A stretch of DNA of 9,438 nt from NCBI GenBank assembly GCA_021641325.1, contig JAJXPD010000080.1:1-9438 (forward strand). The letters are read 5' to 3'. The translations under genes and the position numbers were made by a program. Below are positions 1 to 5,525 of the stretch, in pieces (the first letter of the stretch is position 1; each line of letters starts with the position of its first letter). Under the pieces are notes generated by a model. That model was not told the origin of the DNA and ran no database searches. It saw only the letters and a list, made by a program, of their open reading frames with translations. The DNA is from Opitutales bacterium (GTDB taxonomy: Bacteria > Verrucomicrobiota > Verrucomicrobiia > Opitutales > Intestinicryptomonadaceae).

Positions 1-13
1 ATGAAAAAAAGTG

Positions 14-46
14 TTGACGAACGCGTTGGGGGAAGTAAAGTTTGCA
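14..46 (+). promoter_or_regulatory. Candidate promoter of the bL36-bL31 unit
   Basis: A sigma70-like pair is visible: TTGACG at 14-19 and TAAAGT at 36-41 with a 16-nt spacer (5/6 and 4/6 matches to consensus). Transcription would begin about 20-30 nt before the bL36 start. A short inverted repeat, AAAGT-TTGC-ACTTT (37-50), overlaps the -10 and start-site area. The 12-mer TTGACGAACGCG plus TTTGCA at the same distance recurs upstream of the acyl-ACP synthetase gene. The call rests on motif matching only. Confidence 0.4.
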
Positions 47-75
47 CTTTTCATTAAATTAGAAACGAGGAAAAG

Positions 76-201
76 ATGAAAGTCGTATCATCAATCAAAT
101 CTTTGAAGACCCGCCACCCCGACTGCAAAGTAGTCCGCAGAAAGGGACGCGTCTATATCATCAATAAAACCAACCCCCGCTTCAAGGCTAAGCAGGGCTA
201 A
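76..201 (+). CDS. rpmJ: Ribosomal protein bL36, zinc-independent (C-minus) type
   Basis: This is a 41-residue small basic protein of the large ribosomal subunit. It opens [20 protein letters not shown] and ends in NPRFKAKQG, which matches the YkgO-type bL36 pattern (RHPDC, RKGR-Y-I, NPRFKA-QG). Zinc-binding bL36 has a C-x2-C ... C ... H set. Here only Cys17 remains and the usual later cysteine position reads Asn, so it should not bind zinc. The start is supported by GAGG at 67-70, five bases before ATG. The gene lies 19 bp upstream of bL31 type B on the same strand. That pairing is seen in many bacteria, and in several of them it replaces the zinc-containing copies when zinc is scarce. It could also be the organism's only bL36; the window cannot tell. 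Confidence 0.93.
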   Translation: MKVVSSIKSLKTRHPDCKVVRRKGRVYIINKTNPRFKAKQG

Positions 202-220
202 TTTTTCGGAGCATTATATA

Positions 221-469
221 ATGAAAGACAAAATCCATCCCGATGTACACCCCGTTTGCTTTGTGGACGTTTCGTCCGGCGCGCGTTTCGTTACGCGTTC
301 GACAATGAAGAGCAAGCAGGTCGAAACAATCGACGGCGTTGAATGCTTCATGATTTCCCGCGACGTCACGGCTGATTCGCACCCCGCATACACGGGCGAA
401 AAGCGTTTCGTTGACACGGCTGGCCGCGTTGAGAAATTCCAGAAGAAATTCTCGCGCGTCAGAAAGTAG
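221..469 (+). CDS. rpmE2: Ribosomal protein bL31 type B
   Basis: This 82-residue protein of the large ribosomal subunit helps form the intersubunit bridge region. The N-terminal KIHPDVHPV and the central SHPAYTGEKRF followed by GRVEKFQKKF are the family signature and match the type-B (YkgM-like) form, which is usually about 80-90 residues. Type-A bL31 carries a CxC/CxxC zinc site. Here there are only two isolated cysteines (about residues 13 and 43), so it is the zinc-independent form. GGAG at 208-211 lies nine bases before the ATG. It is probably cotranscribed with bL36, with a terminator 40 bp after its stop. In E. coli and other bacteria such pairs are repressed by Zur, but I see no convincing Zur box here. 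Confidence 0.95.
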   Translation: MKDKIHPDVHPVCFVDVSSGARFVTRSTMKSKQVETIDGVECFMISRDVTADSHPAYTGEKRFVDTAGRVEKFQKKFSRVRK

Positions 470-509
470 TCTCGCGAAATTTCCGAGGGCTTCCTCGTTA
501 TCTTACACA

Positions 510-543
510 CTCCGCCTTTCGAATGTAGAGGCGGAGATTTTTT
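510..543 (+). terminator. Rho-independent terminator after bL31
   Basis: CTCCGCC (510-516) pairs with GGCGGAG (530-536). The stem can extend inward by T517-A529, a wobble pair and T519-A527, leaving a 7-nt loop. A T-run (538-543) follows. A smaller hairpin, CGAGG-GCTT-CCTCG (484-497), lies just upstream without its own T-run. The position directly after the ribosomal protein pair fits termination of that transcript. Confidence 0.85.
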
Positions 544-798
544 GTATACACACGCCTACATTTTATCCCCGCCGAAATTCCGCGCAGAATGCGCCCACAG
601 GCGGCTTCCAATGCGGCACACACATAACGCGCGACTCCCTCAATAGGGCGTAAATAGCGGCGCGGCGCATTCTTAAATGCTAAAACCCATTGTTTGCGAC
701 GCGCCCGCGACGGGCTGTCATAATAATGGGCTGCGCCATGCCGCAACTGATGCCGCGCAGGCAACAGCGCATAAATAGTCGCGCGGCTGTCGGGACAT
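544..798. other. Gene-free convergent intergenic stretch
   Basis: This stretch lies between the facing terminators of the bL31 and GH2 genes. Open frames here and on the reverse strand are arginine/cysteine-rich, lack a ribosome binding site and resemble no family I know. Small structures are visible: a 21-nt imperfect direct repeat (646-666 and 767-787, 17 of 21 bases identical, core TAAATAG-NN-GCGCGGC), a hairpin GCCCG-CGA-CGGGC (703-715) and CCCT-CAAT-AGGG (637-648). I see no tRNA, CRISPR or mobile-element signature. Confidence 0.5.
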
Positions 799-829
799 AA
801 AAAACTCCGCGTCCTTGTCGGAAGCGGAG
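799..829 (-). terminator. Rho-independent terminator of the GH2 gene
   Basis: Read on the - strand, CTCCGC (829-824) pairs with GCGGAG (810-805). An inner TCC/GGA stem (822-820 with 814-812) is separated from the outer stem by one mismatch. The hairpin is followed by a run of six T (804-799). It lies 29 bp past the GH2 stop codon and faces the bL31 terminator. Confidence 0.85.
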
Positions 830-858
830 CTTGCAAACGGAGGATTGCGCCCCGCGCG

Positions 859-3315
859 TTATTTGGCGTTGATTGTTTTCAGCCAGCGTTTGCAGTCGGC
901 AAGCTTGAAGGGCGGCCTGCCGTACATGTAGTGGTTGAACTGCGGCTTGCCGTCTACGGTATATTCGATAAGCAGCACGCCCTGCCCGTCCTGCGCGGGC
1001 AGTCGGGCGATGTCGGTCTTTGCGTTTGCGGGCACTTCGAAGTCGCCCTCAAAGACGGTTTTCTTGGAGTCGGCGTCGATTACCTTGACGTGCCCCTTGG
1101 CGGCTTTGAGGGTGTCGTTGGCGGCGACGAGCTTGAAGTCGTCGTCAATCATGGCGCAGACGTCGGTTTGGACGCGCTTGATGAACGAGTACGCAAGCTT
1201 TTTCGAGCCGTAGTAGTCTACGATTGCGTCGGAGAGAATCGGCCAGCCGTCGCGGAGATTCCACCAGAGAATGCCCGTTTTGTTCTCGAATTTCTTTGTG
1301 CGCCAAAGCTCGATGAAATATTTTTTTGCCTCCGCCTGCACGAGCTGCGACGCCAAGATGAAGTCGTCCAAATCCTTCGGGCATTCGCCGTAGAGGAGCT
1401 TTGCCTGATTGACCATGAGATTGTTGCGGGTAATACAGAATTTGCCGTTTTGGAAGGGCATTGTGGCTTTCGCCTGCCATTCTTTGTTGAATTCTCCCTT
1501 TTTGTTCCACGGGTAGACGCATTTTTTCGTCATCATTTTTTCGAGACTTTTGCGGTTGGGGCAGCCGTGGTAGCCGATTTCGCTGACAAACGGCGCAAGC
1601 GAAGCGTTGTAGAACGGCGTCTTGTAGTAGCCGCGCGCGCCCCAGAGATGGACTTCGGGGGCGGAATATTTTTCGGGGTTGGCGAACGCCTTTTCGGAGA
1701 GATACGGCGAACTCGGCAGGTAGGGGCGCGTCCAGTCGTATTCGAAAATCGTGTTCGGGATTGTTTGGCGGCTGATTTTGTCGTGCGAGGGGTTAATCGG
1801 CTTGGGGGAGACTTTGCGCCAGAAGTAGGCTTGGTCTATCTCGTTGTTGCCGGCCCAAAGCGCAATCGACGGGTGCGAGCGGAGCTTGCGGACAACGCTT
1901 GCAACCTCTTGCTCCATCTTCTTGGCGAAGTCCGCATTTTGCGGCGTTATGCAGCACGCAAGGGAGAAGTCCTGCCAAACGAGAATGCCGTACTTGTCGC
2001 AAAGGTCGAAGAAATCGTGGTCTTCGTAGACGTTTCCGCCCCAGCAGCGAACCATATTGCAGTTGAGGTCGGCGAGCATGTCCACCGCCGCCTTGACGTG
2101 CTCTTTGTCGCGGTTGTGGTAGGCGTCGAGCGGCACCCAGTTCGTGCCCTTCATGAAAATCGGGACATCGTTGACGTAGAATTTAAATTCGCCTTTGAGC
2201 TTTTTGAGGTCGGTTTTGCCGAACGCCGTTCCCGCGCCGGCGTACTTGAAAGATTCGCCCGCGGGCAACTCCACTTCGGCGAATTCGAGGCGCACCGTTC
2301 TGAAGCCCGTGCGCATTTTTTTTGAGGCTAAAACGCTGTCCTTTTCGTCGCAAACGTCTACGCGCACGTCGTAGAGCGCTTGCGCCCCGTAGCCGCGCGG
2401 CCACCAAAGCTCGGCGTTCCGAAGCGTGCCGCCGATTTTGTTGACGTACGTTATGAAAGGCGTTTTAGATTCGAAAACCTTTTTGCCGTCTTTGGAAATC
2501 TCAACGCGCATAAAGAGCGAGTCGAATTTCGAGTACGGCGCGTCGATTTTTGTTTCGAGACCGAACTTCACCTGCGAATTTTTCGCGTCCGCCGCAATCG
2601 TGTAAATATTGACGTCTTCGATGTGCACTTCGTTGCGGATTTCGAGCGTTGCGCTGCGCCAAAGCCCCGCGGTGATGATGCGCGGGTGAATGTCCCAGCC
2701 GAAGCTCGACGGTGCTTTTCTGATATTGAGATACTCCGTGCGCTCCACCGTGCCCGAGCCGATTATGTTTGCGTACTTTTTCGATTCGATTACGGGCGAG
2801 CGAATGATTACTTCGATTTTGTTTACGCCGCCCTTTTTCAGGAAGTCGGTGATGTCGAATTCGTGCTCAATGAACATGTTTTCGGGGCTTCCTACAAGCT
2901 TGCCGTTGACGAACACGTCGGCGAGGGTGTCTACGCCGCGCATGTTGAGCACCGCGCGGTCGCCCTTTGCGAGCTTGGGCGATTTAAATTCGCGCGAGAA
3001 CATCCATTCGAACGCTTCGTACTTGCGGTATTTATAGACGTTGTCGCCAATCATGGCGTCGGGCTCGACGCCCGCGCGTTGGAGGTCGAGCTGCGCCGTT
3101 CCCGGAACTTTTGCGGGAATCGTTTTAAGCCCGCGCAGTTTTTTGAAGTCGGACGGCGTGCGCGCCGCAATTTCTGGTTGTTCGGCGTATGAGAGTGTCC
3201 AGTTGCCGTCGAGACTTGCCGAAGCTTCCGATTTACCCGATTCCTTTTCCCCGCAAGCCGCAAGCAATGCGAGCGCGGCAAGCCCTGTCAGTATTTCGAT
3301 GAATTTCTTTTTCAT
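859..3315 (-). CDS. GH2 beta-mannosidase-like exoglycosidase, lipoprotein
   Basis: This 818-residue glycoside hydrolase of family 2 has the retaining, two-glutamate mechanism. It begins with a lipoprotein signal peptide, MKKKFIEILTGLAALALLAAC, with Cys21 as the lipidation site, so it should be anchored in the periplasm or outer membrane. An N-terminal jelly-roll sugar-binding domain (about 35-220) and an immunoglobulin-like domain (about 230-340) precede the barrel. The barrel shows MVRCWGGNVYEDHDFFDLCDK (from residue 421) followed by WQDF, then LWAGNNE with acid/base Glu492, and FVSEIG with nucleophile Glu579. The RxWGG-x-YE, WQDF and GNNE pattern is that of beta-mannosidases and not of beta-galactosidases. 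Exact specificity could differ (another beta-linked sugar). The start was chosen because AGAGGA (3326-3321) sits five bases before ATG and the signal peptide begins there; the frame stays open 30 codons further upstream. It has its own terminator. Confidence 0.88.
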   Translation of the reverse strand: MKKKFIEILTGLAALALLAACGEKESGKSEASASLDGNWTLSYAEQPEIAARTPSDFKKLRGLKTIPAKVPGTAQLDLQRAGVEPDAMIGDNVYKYRKYEAFEWMFSREFKSPKLAKGDRAVLNMRGVDTLADVFVNGKLVGSPENMFIEHEFDITDFLKKGGVNKIEVIIRSPVIESKKYANIIGSGTVERTEYLNIRKAPSSFGWDIHPRIITAGLWRSATLEIRNEVHIEDVNIYTIAADAKNSQVKFGLETKIDAPYSKFDSLFMRVEISKDGKKVFESKTPFITYVNKIGGTLRNAELWWPRGYGAQALYDVRVDVCDEKDSVLASKKMRTGFRTVRLEFAEVELPAGESFKYAGAGTAFGKTDLKKLKGEFKFYVNDVPIFMKGTNWVPLDAYHNRDKEHVKAAVDMLADLNCNMVRCWGGNVYEDHDFFDLCDKYGILVWQDFSLACCITPQNADFAKKMEQEVASVVRKLRSHPSIALWAGNNEIDQAYFWRKVSPKPINPSHDKISRQTIPNTIFEYDWTRPYLPSSPYLSEKAFANPEKYSAPEVHLWGARGYYKTPFYNASLAPFVSEIGYHGCPNRKSLEKMMTKKCVYPWNKKGEFNKEWQAKATMPFQNGKFCITRNNLMVNQAKLLYGECPKDLDDFILASQLVQAEAKKYFIELWRTKKFENKTGILWWNLRDGWPILSDAIVDYYGSKKLAYSFIKRVQTDVCAMIDDDFKLVAANDTLKAAKGHVKVIDADSKKTVFEGDFEVPANAKTDIARLPAQDGQGVLLIEYTVDGKPQFNHYMYGRPPFKLADCKRWLKTINAK

Positions 3316-3320
3316 TTGTT

Positions 3321-3326
3321 TCCTCT
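3321..3326 (-). promoter_or_regulatory. Ribosome binding site that sets the GH2 start
   Basis: On the - strand AGAGGA lies five bases before the ATG at 3315-3313. The upstream alternative start at 3405 falls inside the preceding gene's terminator area and would put 30 charged residues ahead of the signal peptide. The internal start is therefore preferred. Confidence 0.75.
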
Positions 3327-3350
3327 TGTCGGAAATATGAAAATGCAAAT

Positions 3351-3368
3351 TAGTTAAACGGTCAACTA
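3351..3368 (-). promoter_or_regulatory. Operator-like palindrome and candidate -35 before GH2
   Basis: On the - strand, TAGTTGACCGTTTAACTA is an imperfect 18-bp palindrome: 7 of 9 base pairs match across a central CG, with 5-bp outer arms. It contains TTGACC (3365-3360), a possible -35 element, although the bases 17-19 nt downstream make only a poor -10. A palindrome with a central CG over a promoter of a sugar-hydrolase gene is the form taken by LacI-family operators. No such regulator gene is in the window. Confidence 0.3.
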
Positions 3369-3403
3369 TTTTTTGCCGAATTTGCGGCGTTTTCTCTGGG
3401 CGC

Positions 3404-3433
3404 AAAAAAACCAGACTTAAAGTCCGGTTTTTT
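3404..3433 (-). terminator. Rho-independent terminator of the GH127 gene
   Basis: On the - strand, AAAAAACC, one mismatch and GACT pair with AGTC and GGTTTTTTT around a TTA loop; the T-run is 3410-3404. Symmetric A and T runs make the hairpin potentially bidirectional, but no + strand gene reads into it. It lies 23 bp past the GH127 stop, inside the short gap before the GH2 gene. Confidence 0.85.
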
Positions 3434-3470
3434 CGGATTAAAACGCGCCGCTCGGATTAAAACGCGCCGC
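3433..3470. repeat. Perfect 19-bp tandem duplication over the GH127 stop codon
   Basis: TCGGATTAAAACGCGCCGC occurs twice in direct succession (3433-3451 and 3452-3470) with no mismatch. On the - strand each copy carries the last codons and TAA of the GH127 gene. The working stop (3459-3457) lies in the right-hand copy, and the left-hand copy is an untranslated duplicate between the stop and the terminator. The identity suggests a recent slippage event or an assembly artefact. Confidence 0.95.
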
Positions 3471-5400
3471 CGAAAACCCGCAGCCGCGAGTTTTTGTCCC
3501 AAGTAGCTCCGCACGAGGCGTAGTCGGCAAAGGTGCGGTAGCCGCCGTCGGCGGTTTTTACTTTGAGCGCGGCGTTTGTGCCGTTAATTTTAACCACTTC
3601 GACATTCTTTACAAAATCGCCGTTTTCGAATTCGAACTTGAAAGGCTTGTCTATGTTCGGCTCAAAGCGCAGGTCTTGGGCGAAGACAATGGGGCCTCTT
3701 TGGAGGGCGTAAATTTCGGGATTGTTCGGGTCGCGGACAACGAATGCGCGGGAGTCGAAGACGATTTCGACGGTATCGCCGTCCCTCCATTTCCGCCTGA
3801 TTTCCGCGTATTTTCCCGATTCGGGCGAAGCCGATTTTTTGCCGTTGACGAAAATTTCGGTGTTTTTGCTCCACGACGGAATTCTCGCGTTGAGGGCGAA
3901 TTTCTGCGGCTTGCCGTCGGGCAGTGAAACCGCGATTTTTGCCCGCAATTTTTCCGCCCCGAAATCGACTTCCGAAACTTTAAGCGTCGCGCTTGCCCCA
4001 AATGCGGGGATTTCGAGCTTGGCTTCGCCGTTTTCGTAAAAATTGACGTAAAGCCCGTCGGACGAATCGGCTGTGTAGGCGATTTTCGGCAAGATAAAAA
4101 GCCCGCGCGGGCCGCTTGCCACGCAGCAGCTTATGTGCATTTTTACCTGTTCGGGCGACGGGTTTCGCGCGCCTTTGAGCGGCGCGAAGTACGACCACCA
4201 TTTGCCGTCCGCGCCCTGCGCTCCCGCGAGCGCGTTGTATGCGGCAAGTTCGGCGTAGTCGGCGTAAACGGGATCGGCGGAGAGTCGCAGAAGTTGGGCG
4301 CAAAGCTTTATCCATGTGGTTGATACGCAAGTTTCCATCCAGTACGGCGAATCTTCCTGTTGCAGGAATTTGCCGTCTACCCAGCGTTCCCAAATAGAGC
4401 CTGAGCCGATTGCCGTGATTTCGCGTTCGGCGATTTGCCTTGCCGTGTTGAGCACCGCTTTTTTGTAGTCTTCGTTGCCCGTTGCCCTGTACAGTTCGAT
4501 AAGTCCCTCGTAGCAAGACATCATTTCGTAGGCTTTCGATTCTCCGCCGTCCTGATAAATTTTCACGACGCTTTTGCGCGGCGCGAACATTTTGACAACG
4601 GGCGTGTTTGCAAGCCCCTTGTTGAGGAGGTCGGGTTTGAGGTTGCTTGTCGCCCAGCAGGAGACAATCCATTCGGCGTAGTCGAGGTATTTTTTGTCGC
4701 CCGTGTATTTGTAGACGCCCACGAAGGGTTCGAGAATGCTCGACGAAACCAGTCCGTACCACCAGCCGAGGCAGATGTTGTTTATGCGTTTGCCGTCGCC
4801 GACGTTCGCCATGATGTTGTCGGCGCATTTGACGAGGGCGTCGAGAACTTTCGGGTCGGCGGTTCTTTTGTACTCTGAGAGCAGGGCGAGCATGACGTAT
4901 TTGCGACCCCACAAATCCCAGACGGCGGAAAATTCGGCGGCGGGAACGAACGTCGTTATCGAGCCGTCGGGCTTCTGCGTTTTTATCAGTTCGCCTGACA
5001 TGTTTTTCAGGATTTTATCGAGCTTTGCCGTGGGCGCGTAGGCGTACGCAAGCTCCGCGCCGTCGAGCCATTTGCCCGCGAATTCCGACTGCCAGTCGGT
5101 GGGCTTTTTTTCGTAGCGTTCCCTGTACGGGCGCAGAAGCTCGTCGGTATTCCAGACGAGAATGTCGCCGTTCATCGCCGTATCGAGCGATTTTCCGAGC
5201 ATGCCGTCGAATTTCACCGCGCCTTCCGCGGGGAAAATGAATTTGTCCGAAATCGCTCCGTCGGCTTTCGGCGAAACTTTTGCGTTTTGGGTTGCTCCTG
5301 CAAAAAATATTTTCTTTGCGCAATTTTCTTTGCACCCGCAAAACGCAAAAAATGACGCAAATAATGCGGCAAACCCGACCGCTCCCACCTTGTATTTCAT
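3457..5400 (-). CDS. GH127/DUF1680 beta-L-arabinofuranosidase-like lipoprotein
   Basis: This 647-residue protein belongs to the DUF1680 superfamily, in which characterised GH127 enzymes release beta-L-arabinofuranose using a zinc-bound cysteine as nucleophile. The N-terminus MKYKVGAVGFAALFASFFAF is a signal peptide ending at Cys21 or, more likely, Cys23, so it is probably a lipoprotein. The alpha/alpha barrel covers about 60-440. MET-C (Glu356, Cys358) and ISCC (Cys425, Cys426) match the Glu-Cys3 zinc set of HypBA1, with Cys425 as the expected nucleophile. The additional upstream Cys of the classical CxCC motif is Ile423 here. C-terminal beta-sandwich motifs include ARIPSW and LQRGPIVFAQ. AAGGG (5410-5406) five bases before ATG sets the start; the frame is open 312 codons further, but there it overlaps the GH30 gene in another phase. 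The substrate could be another pentofuranoside or sugar acid, since DUF1680 is diverse. Confidence 0.85.
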   Translation of the reverse strand: MKYKVGAVGFAALFASFFAFCGCKENCAKKIFFAGATQNAKVSPKADGAISDKFIFPAEGAVKFDGMLGKSLDTAMNGDILVWNTDELLRPYRERYEKKPTDWQSEFAGKWLDGAELAYAYAPTAKLDKILKNMSGELIKTQKPDGSITTFVPAAEFSAVWDLWGRKYVMLALLSEYKRTADPKVLDALVKCADNIMANVGDGKRINNICLGWWYGLVSSSILEPFVGVYKYTGDKKYLDYAEWIVSCWATSNLKPDLLNKGLANTPVVKMFAPRKSVVKIYQDGGESKAYEMMSCYEGLIELYRATGNEDYKKAVLNTARQIAEREITAIGSGSIWERWVDGKFLQQEDSPYWMETCVSTTWIKLCAQLLRLSADPVYADYAELAAYNALAGAQGADGKWWSYFAPLKGARNPSPEQVKMHISCCVASGPRGLFILPKIAYTADSSDGLYVNFYENGEAKLEIPAFGASATLKVSEVDFGAEKLRAKIAVSLPDGKPQKFALNARIPSWSKNTEIFVNGKKSASPESGKYAEIRRKWRDGDTVEIVFDSRAFVVRDPNNPEIYALQRGPIVFAQDLRFEPNIDKPFKFEFENGDFVKNVEVVKINGTNAALKVKTADGGYRTFADYASCGATWDKNSRLRVFGGAF

Positions 5401-5435
5401 ATAATCCCTTTTGTTTTTAGAAAGTATTTCGGCAA

Positions 5436-5463
5436 ATAATGGAGCTTTGTTGCTCAATGTCGA
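5436..5463 (-). promoter_or_regulatory. Candidate promoter of the GH127 gene
   Basis: On the - strand, TCGACA (5463-5458, 5/6 to the -35 consensus) and CATTAT (5441-5436, 4/6 to the -10 consensus) are separated by 16 nt. It begins exactly where the GH30 terminator ends and would give a leader of about 30 nt. The match supports independent transcription of GH127 but is motif-based only. Confidence 0.4.
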
Positions 5464-5496
5464 TAAAAAACGCGCTTCGGGCGGAAGCGCGTTTTG
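5463..5496 (-). terminator. Rho-independent terminator of the GH30 gene
   Basis: On the - strand, CGCGCTTC (5491-5484) pairs with GAAGCGCG (5478-5471) around a 5-nt loop. The flanking A and T bases extend the stem. A run of six T (5470-5465) follows. It lies about 30 bp past the GH30 stop codon. Confidence 0.9.
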
Positions 5497-5525
5497 CGGG
5501 TAGATTTCGGGCGTTCGGGCGCGGT

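Noticed and set aside
1..57. Short open frame MKKSVDERVGGSKVCTFH at the window start
   Set aside because: It is only 18 residues, has no visible ribosome binding site because it begins at the edge, and overlaps the candidate bL36 promoter. It could be the tail of a gene outside the window, but nothing supports that.
498..836. 112-codon open frame on the - strand after the GH2 gene
   Set aside because: It overlaps both terminators, is arginine- and cysteine-rich, has no ribosome binding site and resembles no known family.
931..3192. Long + strand open frames antisense to GH2 (464 and 270 codons)
   Set aside because: They are mirror frames created by codon bias in the real gene: valine/arginine/phenylalanine-rich, without domains or ribosome binding sites. 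The GH2 frame has intact catalytic motifs.
3316..3405. 30-codon upstream extension of GH2
   Set aside because: It runs into the preceding terminator and would bury the lipoprotein signal; a good ribosome binding site lies before the internal ATG.
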